DNA of 64,000 bases from Bimastos eiseni (GCA_959347315.1 OY365810.1:4323467-4387466), one strand, 5' to 3'; counted from the first letter of the stretch, positions 44,040-56,099 are shown. Notes: generated by a model from the letters alone, not told the origin. Translations and numbers: made by a program.

Positions 44040-45483
44040 GAACAGTCCGGTCAGGTTCAACAGGCTGTCAAACATGTAGTCGTCAAGATAAACTTCAAGG
44101 TCAAGATCTTGTGGAAGTGTTGCGTGTCCGTTATATCAACGGTTACCCTTGGCAACACGCTGTCTCTCTTCGTCTTCTTGTTGACCTTCTTGCACCGCCT
44201 CTCATCCACCATCTACCCATCGGCTCTGTCGATCGCTGACATCAGCTTTCTGCTCGGACTTCTCAACCACTGGTTGGAGCGGACGGATCTCTTTCTGTTT
44301 CGACGCAGCGTCTGGTGCCAGGCCGACTTCTAACGCGACGACGGCCTGCGGGTTCCTCGCAGTCTTGGATGTCGTCATCCTCGCGATAGAGCGCTGTACG
44401 TCACGGTCTACCATTATCTGAAGTAAGACACGTTCTGCAAGAAGCGATCGGCGATGATGGCCGTGCTGGCCCTCGCCCTTATCGCCATTCTCTTTATACG
44501 TTCGTCCTGTGGACTCGTGGTGCAGTTGAAACCATCTTCTGTCTTCTGTACACAACTGAACGTATTACTATAGTCTTGCACCAAACACATTTCTACTACA
44601 GTGTAATGTAAATTCTTCTTGTAGCAAAATTAAGTGAACGTTTGCGCTACATTATCATCTGAAGCGATTGAGAGCCACCAGAGGATCTATTTTTCCTGTG
44701 TCATTGCAGCCATAGCTCATGCTTTCATCGGCTGCCGCATTTACTACAACAATTCACTATTTTCTGGGCTTACCAATGCAAACCTATTCTCCATTTAAGT
44801 CGACGTCGAACTTGGCATCCAGACTCCTAGCTCGTCTCACTCGCTACTGCCACATTTCTACCTATGTGACTGATGCACTATACTGTCCTGCTGCTCCATC
44901 TCATATCCAATACATGGCAGACCTACTGTTCTCAGTCCTAAATACTCAACTGGGTCTAGCTAATAAGTCTCTTTAATGTGCACACTTCTGTCTGCTGTCT
45001 CGTTCCGACCTTAACTTAAGCTCATCACTATCTTGACTAGGACTGCTATGACCCTATATCGTGCATTTGCCATCGTGGGTCCGTGTGTGAGGATTGACAC
45101 TTCCACTAATGCGCCTGTGAATAAGCTTGTTCCCGTGACTTTGCTTTTGTGGGCGCTGTATAAATTTTGAGATTTCGATTACAATTACGATTAATGAGCA
45201 GTTATATCTTTGTCTTGGTTCCACCATCATTCCTTCGTAGCCTGAAGATTTTTTTAATTTCCCTGGGCCTCGCTCCTAAATAGCTCAGACACCATATAAT
45301 AGGTAACATTGAGCTTGCACTTGAAACCATCTTCTGTATATGGCTACCACTCATTCCTGTTTCTTGCACTGCTATTGCTGGCGTCTTTGTTTGTGTCGTT
45401 CCCCTGCTCTGACAGTGTTTGCTTCTATGTCATCATTATTGCCAGTATTCAAGAATACGCGAAGAAATGGTATTGTGAATGAT
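44040..45483 (+). pseudogene. rhodopsin-like GPCR pseudogene (TM1-TM5) split by a LINE
   Basis: Pieces follow class A receptor order. TM1 carries the GN motif (VTLGNTLSLFVFLLTF), TM2 has the conserved Asp (ALSIADISFLLGLL), and the TM3 entry shows VWCQADF. After a stop and frame change comes CGFLAVLDVVILAIERC (TM3 with an ERC in place of DRY), then KKRSAMMAVLALALIAILFI (TM4). After the inserted LINE comes HSFLFLALLLLASLFVSF (TM5), ending at a TGA at 45,481. TM6-TM7 are absent. The receptor would sit in the plasma membrane; the ligand class cannot be told. It lies on the same strand just before the NHL exon, apparently as an intron passenger of locus A. Confidence 0.7.
44543..45320 (+). mobile_element. 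LINE 3' fragment inserted in the GPCR pseudogene
   Basis: Flanked by 17-bp direct repeats TTGAAACCATCTTCTGT at 44,526-44,542 and 45,321-45,337, the target duplication of target-primed retrotransposition. Inside, SLFSGLTNAN, an ASRLLARLTRY-type stretch and SHIQYMADLLFSVLN are decayed RT C-terminal motifs. The 3' tail (GATTTCGATTACAATTACGA) is like that at 1,155-1,170. 5'-truncated. Confidence 0.75.
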
Positions 45484-45505
45484 TCTAGTTTATTCTCGAT
45501 TTCAG

Positions 45506-46375
45506 GTGAACTTCCTGAGAAATACAAATCGGATCCAATTATAACTCACACGATTCATAATTGAAGCCAAAGAACAGATGAAAAGATCAATCGCTGGAAT
45601 GACGATCTTAGACAAAGAATTGTTTGTTATGAGTTCGATGCGTTCAGAAGTTGAAGTTTACGATTCTATGAGATTCAGTTTCAGTCGTCGATGGAAGTTG
45701 AAGAAATTGATTAATCCAAGCGACATGACTTCTTGCAACCGAAATAAATGTCTCTACATCTTTGATAGTAAAAGCATCTTCGGTCAAGTGGGTGAAATCC
45801 TGAGAGTTGATCACAATGGGAAACAAATAAATAAATGGTCAACAGAAGGCTTTTATGGTCGTCTGTCTGTCACAGATGAACCGAATGTCATTTTTACTGT
45901 TTATCGTAAAAATAAGCTAATTGAATATTCGTCAGACGGACAACTGATACGGAAAATAATTTTATCATTCGTCAAAGGTATTTGTTCTCCTTGGCATGCT
46001 GTAAGACTGACCAATGGCTATTTCGTGGTCAGTCATGGCTATGGACATGATGATCAACATAGAGTGTGTATGGTGGATCCAAATGGAAACGCTATGAAGT
46101 CATTTGGTGGAAATTGTAGATCCTCCATCGGACAAAAGAATTTTCCGTTTCATTTGTCCGTTGATGTAAAGGGATTCGTGATGGTCGCTGATCGAAATAA
46201 TCATCGCGTTTTGTTACTGGATACAGATCTGGAATTTAAGAGAGAAATTCTCTCAGATACAAAACACGAATTACGAGATCCAGGATGGATTCTTCTGGAT
46301 GAACCAAATGATCAACTGTTTGTCGCGGAAAATAAAGGGAGCGAGGGACGGATTTTGATTTTTCATTGGAAGTAA
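45506..46375 (+). CDS. locus A terminal exon: NHL beta-propeller (one frameshift)
   Basis: The acceptor TTCTCGATTTCAG precedes a phase-1 start reading GELPEKYKSDPII. From about 45,545 the open frame is one base over, so the exon as given holds a frameshift (stop at 45,562 in the first frame). From there 276 residues stay open to TAA at 46,373. The sequence shows repeated blades with DPNGN, SVDVKGFVMVADRNNHRVLL and a closing blade LFVAENKGSEGRILIF, as in the NHL propellers of TRIM2/TRIM3/TRIM71 proteins. Those bind protein or RNA partners. In this locus it would be the sensing or effector end of a CARD/TRADD-N adaptor. Assembly error or a natural null allele could explain the shift. An ATTAAA lies 170 bp downstream. 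Confidence 0.8.
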
Positions 46376-46541
46376 CTAAAGTTCAACAACGAAATTCATT
46401 AATAATTATAGTTTACTCGTGTGCAAGATATTATCGTTTGAGTTTTAACGATTATATGAAATATAATAATGATTCTTATTTTATTTGGTAACGGAACTAT
46501 GTAATTTGATTATCTCATTACTGTCATGGAATAGCCTTACA

Positions 46542-46547
46542 ATTAAA
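46542..46547 (+). terminator. poly(A) signal candidate ATTAAA
   Basis: ATTAAA 167 bases after the NHL stop codon; the nearest signal-like hexamer on the coding strand. Confidence 0.35.
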
Positions 46548-46944
46548 CTATCTAAGCGATGTAAATGTTTTAAACGGTTTAAAAAAGTGTGATGCAAAGA
46601 CATATCTTATCCATGGGAAATAATTATTCCCAGAATTTCTCCAGCCTACATCACATTCGTGACCCTAGCCCATTTTTGAAGTCAACTCTTCCCACCATAG
46701 CCACCTCAATTGTCCACTCGAAGCTCGACCGATAGTCACGAGTGGCCATGAATTCAATCTACCAACCAACACACAAGGAATGCCTTTTCTGTCTTCTCCT
46801 TGTGCATCGACGAATATCCGGACGCTCGTCATCTTCCACCAGTAAGTGACTACTCGTTGAGACTGTTACCCTGATTGCGAGCGATGTCTATAGTTATCAT
46901 TCTACCAGTTTCAAGCAAGTTGACGCAAAGATACTGAACAACCA

Positions 46945-47170
46945 TGCCATCTGTCAGCCGTCGACGGAAATCCGTTGGTTGGTACCACGCCTGTGCGTGG
47001 GCTCAACAATGGTGGCTCTTTTCAGCTTACTGTTCACTGTTTGATAAATGATGTAAATTTTCCGTATGAAATGACAGTTAACATCATAAAATTATAAGTC
47101 AGCGCAGAGAGCGCCTCTGATTAGGTATCTTGAAGGGCGCTATGCAAATATTCGACTGCATTAAATAATG
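46945..47170 (+). repeat. SINE-like repeat, copy 1
   Basis: CCATGCCATCTGTCAGC through GCGCTATGCAAATATTCG matches 50,548-50,765 over its whole length at moderate identity. It contains GGTTGGTACCACGCC, which resembles a box B, and ends in the GCGCTA(T/C)ATAAATA-type tail seen elsewhere. Confidence 0.55.
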
Positions 47171-47369
47171 CCTTATTCAGCATCACAAGTAATGCATACT
47201 CATTACTCAATGTAGGTAAAATGTACGTGTCATCATCATGATTCATTGGTAGAAGATGTCTGCTGCAACCTTGATCCCTGTTTCCAAAGTTTTCTGTCTT
47301 GCGCTGCTTCTGTCCTTTGTATCCAGAGATGAATTCAGGCTACTGTCACTCTGGTGATTGTGCCGAAGA

Positions 47370-49600
47370 CCCGTATTGTAATTGTAATTACGAAAGTTTG
47401 TATAGCGCCGTTAGTAGCAAGCTACTTCTAAGGTGCTTTACATGACAGTTCGCTGCGGATTTTAAAGCTAATTCTAAATATTACGAAGAAAGTACGATTT
47501 TAACTGTTTTTGAAGGCAGGGAGGGTTTTGGTTCCTGAATGGCTGCAGGGGGACTGTTCCAGGTATGTGGGCCAGCGACCCGAAAGGCCCGCGATCCTCA
47601 ATTTTAGTCTTGGTTCTTGGGACGAAAACATCGGAGGATTTGGAAGAACGCAGTCGCGACTTGCTGGCCTCTGATACTGGCCCGATGTGGTCTACAAGAT
47701 TTATAACGTGGCGATCAGTTGTCCAGGCATTTGTGCATCAGAGTGTAGAGTTTGAGCGTGATGCGCTTGCCTATTATGAGCCACTGAAGCTCGTCTTATA
47801 TTGCGGTTGAAATGTGGTCGAACTTTATCAACCGCAATACCAGACGTGCAGCAGCGTTGATGACAGCCTGAAGCCGCATGAAACTGCACTGTGGCAAGCC
47901 AGCAAAGGCGACATTGCAGTTATCGATTCGGCTCAGGATTTAGGCTCGGCACAAGATGGCGAGTCGCATCCTTTGTGAGAGACCGACACAATGACTTCAG
48001 CTGTCTTGAGATGGTGAATCAGGTCCTCACACGTCCAGTTATGTGTGGTGTCATGGAGAGGTGTCTGTCGAGAAAAAGACCGAGACTGCAGACCTCGTTC
48101 TTAGGCTCCACAGCATCAATGACGAAAGGGCTGTGGACTAGTTGTTGAACTCTCCGTGACGACGAACACCAAATGAATTCGGTCTTGGATGAATTGAGCT
48201 GCATACGATTACAGCTCATCCAGTCGGCGATGTCGTTGATGCAGCTTGTTGTGGTGTACAGCAGATGATGAACGTCTGTTGGGTTAGGCGACGGAAGCCA
48301 TAGATATGTGAGTCATATGCGTAGAGATTACCCTCCAGGCCATGCTTGAATATAATGGTGAGGATATCTCAGTGTAGAGGGAAAAAGAATGGATCCCAGG
48401 ACTGAGCCTTGAGGGACGCCACAAGTAAGGATAGTCGTGGTGAAATGGGAGCCGGCATGGCGGACGCGTTGCTGTCTGTCAGTTAGGTATCTCGTCATCC
48501 ACTCCAGCACAGTGGATGACGACAAAAGAGAGATGTAGTCGCTGAAGCAGGATGTCATGATCGACATTGTTGAATGCAGTAGATCGATCCAGAATGGTAA
48601 CCGGACAATTCGGCAACGAACAGTTATTCTTCATTATTATCCAGCACATGTCTGGTTAATGTAGAGTCATAGTCAACACATTGGGACCGTGTCACCTTCC
48701 AACTAGAGTAGTCCTCCACTGTAGAGAAAACTAGAGAATATTAAAATATTCATTGATTTCGGTTTCTGACTCACAGACGTGCTAGCCATTGTATTTACTA
48801 ACGGTAGTAGAAGTTGATAAATTTTTGTCTTAATGTTACTGTACTCTTTAGTCGCAATTACTGAAGTCAGTATTTTAGAGCTGTTGTCCTCGCCAGTCTC
48901 TACAATAACCGGACATGTGCTGGATAATATGGAGAATATTTTTCGCTCCCATTCTGAATATTTTTTAAATGCCAGTTACTACATACCGATATCTGGTCTA
49001 AATAAACTTACAAACTCATCCGACGCCGAATTGTCCAGCCCCGAATTGTCTGCGCCGAATTGTTCTAAAACCATCCAGAAGGGATAGAAATGAGAGGTTG
49101 CCGGAGTCGAATGCGAGAAGGATGTCGGAAGGGATATCTGCAAGAGCCGTCTCAGTTGAGTGGAAAGCACGGTAAGCCAACTGTCTATCTGGGAATAACT
49201 GGTTGACGTTGAGATAGGTCACCAGTTTCCAGGATTCGGCCCTTTCCAGTATCTTCGACAGAACAGACAGGTTGGAAATTGTCCGATAGTTCTTTGTATC
49301 TGCGGTGTCTAGGTCTGATTTCTTTGGGAGTGGAGTGATTGATGAAACTTTGACGATGTATGTGTCCATGCAACCCCTAAACCCGTTCCCAGAGTTTTCC
49401 GATTTCTATCGTCTATTTCTATGTAAACGGAGGATCTGTATTCTGCACCCAACCGTTCGATCCTTAAACTTCTCCCATGATCGTGCTCCAGGTTAGGGGC
49501 GATTCTGATACAGTCTGGTATAAGAGGCGTCGTTTCCTCCCATGTTAGCGTTCCTTTATTGGGGTTCCTGCTGAGCCTTTCCACCTCGTGCACGGCGCCC
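47370..49600 (-). mobile_element. decayed LINE, most of ORF2
   Basis: Minus-strand motifs appear in order: SSITPLPKKSDLDTADTKNY with RTISNLSVLSKILER (fingers, about 49,340-49,220), LFPDRQLAYRAFHSTETAL, CGVPQGSVLGSILF (about 48,420), SCNRMQLNSSKTEFIW, LGLFLDRHLSM, the thumb and a GPHTWNSPPAAIQEP end (about 47,540). The catalytic ADD region lies at a break. About 300 bp near 48,620-48,970 do not fit and may be an insertion. All frames are interrupted. Confidence 0.8.
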
Positions 49601-49999
49601 TAGGTGGTACTTTGGTCAAAGCCTTCACCACTGACGGCATAGCCTCAGCAGGCACTCCCCTACTTTGATGTTGCATCCCCTCACCACGCTGAGGTGGAGT
49701 GCTTGTAGGAACGAGAACGTCGATGCAGTCTCTGCAGGAAAAGTGCAATCTATGGGCCTGCAGTAATGTAATCTAAAAGAGACAATTCGGATATAGCTCA
49801 TGTAAGTGTGCATTAAACAATACTAGGCTAATACATGGCATTTATAAAATTAATTTAAGTATTTACATGTTTAAGCCTACGATTACATTTACACTAAATG
49901 ATATACTTTATGTACGTAGCCATAAGTTCATGGTCGCCATTTGACTTATCTTCATTTACGATTTCCTTATGTATATCTGATGCATGGAAATACCGGCAG
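49601..49999. other. no gene recognised
   Basis: Short frames only. Unassigned. Confidence 0.35.
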
Positions 50000-50544
50000 G
50001 GCCAATACGTCTGTGCAAGCAAAGCCAGTTACATATAATTAGACGACAGGTAGTAGGTGTAGTCGTCCAAATAAGGAAACTTCGGATTAAAAGATGCATT
50101 GCGTTTATGATTCTACCGGTTCTGAGAACAATTGCTATGCGCAAAACGCAACTATTATCGTCCCAAGTTCATAAATATACAGGTAAATGTGAATGTACAG
50201 GGTTGGTCTGCGAACAATTATATTAAGCAGCCATTTTCACAAACGGTTTGACTGTGGTATTGTAGTGAAATAGGCAATGAATGGTTGATGCAGCGATGGA
50301 CAGATCAATAATTATACTATTCAAAGTCCATGTATCGTTTTGGCAGACATTCTATTCAACATAAATTGTCTGTGTGTTAGAATATTCCAGACTGCAGCCT
50401 GCGATTGATATTTTCGTTATTAACTGTGTCTAGCTTGGCAGTTACCAACTCTAAGTTGTAAACAATTTGTGCTTAGGCATTACATCATGTATTGGGTCAT
50501 GATTAACATAGCATTGGATTACAGTCATGACAAATGGCATGAGC

Positions 50545-50765
50545 ATCCATGCCATCTGTGAGCTCTCGGTGGGAATCTGGTGGTTGGTTCCAGGCTTGTG
50601 CGTGGGTCCACCACTGATGACTCTTTTCAGCTTGCCTTGGTAGTTTTGCTAATGTAGTTTTACTTGTTCACGGTGACATTTAACATAATTAAGGCCAGCG
50701 CAGAGAGCAACTCTGAGTAGATATCTTAAACGGGCGCTACATAAATACTTGCTTACATTACATGA
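50545..50765 (+). repeat. SINE-like repeat, copy 2
   Basis: Relative of 46,945-47,170, with CAGCGCAGAGAGCAACTCTG and GGGCGCTACATAAATAC at its 3' end. Confidence 0.55.
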
Positions 50766-50894
50766 AATTAACCTAGCAGCAAAGTAATGTGTATTTAACA
50801 CAGAACCTATGTGGCAATGTTAATATACCGTGTTAGTTACTACATGAGACCATTATGCACAGTGCTTAAAGTGTAAAAAAAGTGCATGGACGCT

Positions 50895-51020
50895 AGGGGA
50901 GTCGTCTAACAATGACGTCACGCAATTTTGGACCATTTTTTACCCCTTCCCCTCTTCATCACACGTCGCCACAAATGCCATGACCCCCTCAAAAATGACG
51001 TCACGTCACAAGGCCCTGAC
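50895..51020. repeat. end of the MITE family seen at 16,025
   Basis: GGAGTCGTCTAACAATGACG and two further TGACGTCACG words. Only one terminus is visible. Confidence 0.45.
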
Positions 51021-51274
51021 CCCTAAATCAAACCAGATGTCCAGAATGTAACGCAAATTTTCTTATAATTATCAATTTTTTTTATTATAGCAATAAATAT
51101 TTCAAATTATAAATTATAGTAGAACGAAGAAAGATGGAGAGGAGAAATAAGTAGCCTATAATGATCACAATCTTATATATTCCTCAGGATGAAAGACTAG
51201 CATAGTCATAATTAGTGTTGTTTAATTGTGGTAACAACTACTGTTACTGTTTAGGTGAACATAATGCCTACAGA

Positions 51275-51400
51275 AATAAAAGTTGGATCATTGAAAAGAA
51301 TATTTGCCTAAATAGAAGTTGGATTGACAAAAATGGTTCATGCTGAACCAGAAGCTGGATTTGAGGACACAATTGTTATCAATCCAACTTCTATTTAACC
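51275..51400. repeat. dispersed ~45-bp minisatellite, block 5
   Basis: Two or three copies in reverse (AGAAGTTGGATTGACAAAAA) and one in forward orientation (TATCAATCCAACTTCTATTT), forming a small palindrome-like cluster. Confidence 0.6.
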
Positions 51401-52889
51401 AAATACAATGGGCGAAAAATGGAATTTGTTATCATTCGTTAGGCTTTTTGTCCATCAACCATTATTTAGTCGTCAATTATTTTTTGGTGAAATATTTGTT
51501 GTAATTCAAAGCGTAGGCCTACATAGAAATGCTTTCCTTTGTGAAATTGTCGACAAGTGGCCAGTGGCGCCGGCATTGTTTTGAAAGTTGTAAAATAAAC
51601 TTTGTAAACGCGCGAAGCGCGAAAATCTTTCCATCCTCTTTTTCTTGTTGATAATAACGTACGCATATAGAGGAATTGCATTGTTGCATGGACGCACATG
51701 GACGGTGTTCAGGCTCTGCTGGCCAAATAAGTGGCAGGACGGCTTCCAGCCTCGATAATAAGTGTCTGGGCGCCATCCATGACCGTCCAGGCACACTTTA
51801 AGCCCTGATTATGCAGGTCATATGAAACCCATAAGTTCCTATGTTAAAAATATTATGATATATTTTTTATTGATATCACGCTGACCAAATAACGATGCTC
51901 TTATATTACTTAATAATAAGTCCTGCCATATCAAACCTCTGAATAGTTATTCTGTGAGAGACGCTATATAAACCTAAAGATACCAGACACGTATGACATA
52001 CAAAACCCATGCGACAATACATCAAACGGACACGGGTTTAATTCTGCCATTTGAGACCATATGTAAGCTAGGTCAGACGAATCCCAAATAGGTACAAGCA
52101 ACAGGCCTGCGCTCAAATAATGACCACCCTATTTGTAACTTGTAGCTATGACTACGTTGGAAATTACCCAGAGCCGAGCGTTTAGAATTGTGAACAATTT
52201 ATTGAGGTCATGGTTATAAAGAGTAATGTGACACCCAGAATAAATCACGCTCTCGCTTCACCATGCAACTCAAAGAAGAAATTCGACATACGTCAGATGT
52301 TTTCATCCAATGTTTTGCTCTCACTTCGTCTGCCAACAAGGTGACCGATGACATTGATATTGATAACATTCTATGAGATACCTGCCTGATACCTATCTCT
52401 CCTTCTAACTAACTTTCCACGCCTATATATCGAATAACTAAATCTAAGCTTACATCTGTATTCCCAGTCAGTGCAAAACTTTGTCAAACTCTTCGGCGGG
52501 TGTCTAGCTTTTATCTGAACATCACTTTGAACTGTTTCTCAAAATTTCTTTGCAACAAGAGTTCTAACTTATTTTAAGTGATTCTGAGGTCTGACAGTTC
52601 TATGGTTTGAAAATAAATCATGCGTTTGGAGGACGCCTTTGAGATCCTTTGAACCGGAATGTTAGAACCTATATCGCCTTAAACGTGATAAAACAGCTTT
52701 GAACTTTCTATTGTTAAGTAATTTATAATATTAATGTATGACCAAAATGCGTTGTTGCTTTGTATATTACTGGCCGGTCATTTACACATCTAGATCTGAG
52801 CTTACATGACGACAATTATTAAAATTGATTATTCGTAGTCCTATTAAAATATTTTCTGCATTATATTTTGCGAATGCAATGACAAATGT

Positions 52890-53420
52890 GTCTGAAGTTA
52901 ATCTGTTTGCACCAAACAATGCATATAATTTTCGCGAAACGGGTTTGAATGTATAGAAGTGCCGCTAAAGAAACGGGCCATAACCTGGTTCGTGCCTTCG
53001 GAAAAACAAGCTAAAGGCTCTGAGTGCTCTGATGTTGTCCTGTCTGCAAATTTACGGAGCATTGTACCCACACATTCAGAGTCTTTCCTTTTCCACCATC
53101 TCCGACACATGTCCGTCCTTGGTGCTTGTAATGCTTCTCTCAACCTGTATGCGATCCAAAGTCGGAAAATGTTCCTCCATTTGTTTGGATCCTGGTTTTG
53201 CCAAGTTGATCTTTATAATAATAAAATAGTATTTTCAACAGTAATACCCTTAGATGTTCAGACTTTCGGAACGAATGGTCCCATCATCGACAATGTCCAG
53301 GTACGAGAACAATTTCAGTCAAATGTATATGCGTGCGTTTCCATCGGTGACAGTTTGCTTAAATAATGGCTTGACTTCTGACACAAGTTCCATGGCGTCT
53401 CTCTACGTGTAGGCCCACAT
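52890..53420 (-). other. possible decayed coding region, family unknown
   Basis: Minus-strand frames here look less random than their surroundings: MELVSEVKPLFKQTVTDGNA near 53,395, then KQMEEHFPTLDRIQVERSIT near 53,170, then RRHEPGYGPFL near 52,990, with stops between. The sense frame over the same stretch is open for 135 codons. I could not place it in any family. It may be a broken gene carried between locus A and locus C. Confidence 0.25.
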
Positions 53421-54970
53421 GTCCAAGACTATCTAATGGATATTATACTGATTCCCTTGTGTAATCTTTTCGCATCTGTGATAATTATGGTGATTATTGG
53501 CAATTACGTTTCAGAATATCATACAGCCGTTTATTTGAAACTAGGTCATGAAAATGAAACATGTCTATTTGTTTGGGGAAACGCCTTCAATATAACTTTT
53601 TACCAGGATACAAAGATGTTCTGTGCTTCCTCTTCAGAAAGACGCTATTGATTGTTGAGTTGGCCTAATAATTATTGTCCCTGCAACGTTTGTATTGTTT
53701 AGACATGTAGGTTGGATGCGAGAGAACTCAGACTGACTGAACACTTTTGGGAAAATATTATGTGTAAGTGATGCCGCCCCACAAACAGATGAAGAGTCAC
53801 TTCTGACACAAAAGAACAGGTTCGATACAGAATTAGCAATTCTGCAACTTATTTATTTTAATGGCTATATTAGCCTAATTTCTTGTCCAATGCACTCTGC
53901 AATGCACTCTGTTTCCAGAGACCAATGACGCTACACACTCCCTGGGTCTAGTAGATGTCCACTGCAACCACCGATCCCTGATTCAAGAGTTTCTCTGTGC
54001 ATTGGATTTAGGCTATATCTTCTTGTTTCTGTACTTGCACCAATTCGACCGACCATACTCTTGTTTTCAGGACTGACTCTGGTGTTGTAAAGTATCAGAG
54101 GCGAGGCAGCGGTTTAACAGCAAAGTTTTCCATCTTCTATCCCAGCTCCTCTCCCGAGGTACCCACTATGCAGTGGGGGGCCAGGTTTATTGTGATGGCC
54201 ACCTGATCTCGCCATACCACATCTCCGTGAATGGGTATATGCAGTTTTTAAAGAGGTGGTGTCACCACTAACCACCTCACCGCACCCTGGGTTAGTTGCT
54301 GCTGTTGGTCCGCGACTGCAACCGCCCTTCATACTGACGGGCATTCCACCATCTGCCACCTGATAATGTACTAGGTTACATTGCAGCTCTGCAGCGTTTT
54401 GCCAATGTGTCCGCATTAATTTTGCTAACACCCCATGACATAAATTCAGCAAAACATATTGAACTACAATTATCATCCCTTGCTCCATTTTAAGAATTAT
54501 TATCGTCTGGCAATGTTAATCTCTTCAGAGTAGCCTGACGAAAGTTGGCAAGGTCCATCAAGTACGCTGATAGCGAAAGGATATCAGAGAGTGGCTATAG
54601 TCTTCTCATTGGACTGGAAGAAACAGGTTGAACGATTGTTCTTTCTCACCCAAATAGTCTGCGTATTATCTATCCTAATTTATGTTGAATCAACTCGTCT
54701 TTCCAACTCTCACATCAGATCAGTAAACTAAATACATTAAGAAGAAATGAACACCACAGTGGTTCTCATTTTTAATACTTTTTTCTACGTTTAGGCCTGC
54801 TTATAGAAGTTATAATTCAAGCTTGCTATTCGTTTATACAGGTTCCGTAATAATTATTATTTAAAATAAATTTCCAATAAGAGCATGTAATAATTAGATA
54901 TGAAGCAAAAGTGGGTTGCTTAATTCACAGCCAATATTGGTATAGACTATGTGTGTAAGCAATGCATTTC
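53421..54970. other. no gene recognised
   Basis: A 71-codon + frame (53,436-53,651) begins with a hydrophobic stretch but has no recognisable features. GC-richer sequence at 54,110-54,400 resembles the untranslated leader of a retroposon and could not be classified. Confidence 0.3.
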
Positions 54971-55117
54971 GAGATACAACGACATTACATAGAGATACAA
55001 CGACATTACATAGAGATACAACGACATTACATAGAGATACACGACATTACATAGAGAAACAACGACATTACATAGAGATACAACGACATTACATAGAGAT
55101 ACAACGACATTACATAG
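54971..55117 (+). repeat. 21-bp minisatellite, seven copies
   Basis: Unit GAGATACAACGACATTACATA; the fourth copy is one base shorter and the fifth has GAGAAACAACG. Confidence 0.95.
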
Positions 55118-55467
55118 GCCACAAGTTGTTTAGCTGAGCTGGTTAATGCACTTTATTCGACGCAATCATAATCCGATAACCACTGAACGACATCAGATTG
55201 CGTCATGTGAGCCTCTTCTGTGTGGATATCTTTATTGCATCCATTTGTTTGAACTATACGCACATGTGATATCCAATGATGAGTCATTGACATAAACATT
55301 TACACGGACATAGTTGACTAGAATGCTGCTATTATTTTGACCAGCAGTCGATTATTTTATTAGCTAGACTTTCATTTAGTTTCATTTTTCATAAGCTACT
55401 AAGCTAGTTATTTATAATCCACTATAGTTGAAGAAGAATTGCGGTTTGTGAATATCAAATTTTCCAG

Positions 55468-55598
55468 AGTGGCCGCAGATTAAACCTATTGTAAGGAGAC
55501 CTGACGAACAGGATCTGCGTTCATCATCGGAATCAGATGATAATAGGAAAAGAAAGTTACGCGACATTATAGGCTGGTCTGATAGTTGTCTTTGTCTC
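55468..55598 (+). other. candidate linker exon, boundaries uncertain
   Basis: A good acceptor (AAATTTTCCAG) precedes a phase-1 frame reading EWPQIKPIVRRPDEQD, then SSSESDDNRKRKLRD, polar and basic like a linker. Possible donors are GTAAGG at 55,491 and GTGAGC at 55,599; neither is phase 1, unlike the other exons. Low certainty. Confidence 0.3.
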
Positions 55599-55805
55599 GT
55601 GAGCTCTGTATCACTACTTAAAGGCTAAGGGCGCCAGTTTATCGTGCACACTGCAAATTAATGCGATAGAAAAGACAACACGAAGTGGTTCTAGCCTGTA
55701 TAGTGTATAATGATTTTTAGTTCAGATTGTTTTCATGAAATATTTCAAACTTTTTGATACATCTGAAGAGTAAAATTGTGTTGTTTGGTAATATTATCTT
55801 TCCAG

Positions 55806-55877
55806 AATACACATATGACGTGCTTCCCTCAGCGCAAGCGGATGAAGATATTAAGAAAATTTATGAAAATAGTGGAG
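55806..55877 (+). CDS. candidate linker exon of a further gene copy
   Basis: 72 nt, phase 1 at both ends; acceptor ATTATCTTTCCAG, donor GTAGCC at 55,878. Encodes EYTYDVLPSAQADEDIKKIY and ENSGG. It sits about 230 bp before the duplicated NHL-intron remnant at 56,100, so it is probably the last linker before a lost NHL exon. No domain. Confidence 0.5.
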
Positions 55878-56099
55878 GTAGCCTAACTTTATGAGTGTCT
55901 TCGGATTAGAGTTAGGTAGACAATAGCATGGAATCAAACCTAGAATCGGTATCCAGTATTTGTTCGAGTTCCATTTTAATTCAGTATTAAATTGTTCCTT
56001 GTTATAGGCGAGGAATAAATGTTCCTTAATATTTCACACAACAACAATATAAGATGTATGTGTTTCAGGATAGAAATATATTTTGCCCGGCAGCTTAGG

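Larger units (their letters stand above)
50000..52530 (+). repeat. degenerate segmental duplicate of 58,560-60,030
   Basis: Three colinear matches: 50,036-50,330 with 58,590-58,935 (for example GTTTGACTGTGGTAT and ATTCAAAGTCCA); 51,890-52,130 with 59,020-59,130 and 59,660-59,720; 52,150-52,520 with 59,860-60,010 (CAGAGCCGAGCGT and TTCGGC.GGTGTC.AGCTTTTAT). The second copy lies immediately upstream of the CARD gene at 60,408. This copy has lost any such gene. A SINE-like repeat (50,545-50,765), a MITE end and a minisatellite piece have been inserted in it. Confidence 0.65.

Noticed and set aside
44202..44555. 117-codon minus-strand frame
   Set aside because: Antisense of the GPCR pseudogene; the sense strand explains the region better.
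54971..55117. regular 21-bp repeats that could be mistaken for a CRISPR array
   Set aside because: No unique spacers between repeats. This is a simple minisatellite in a eukaryotic genome.
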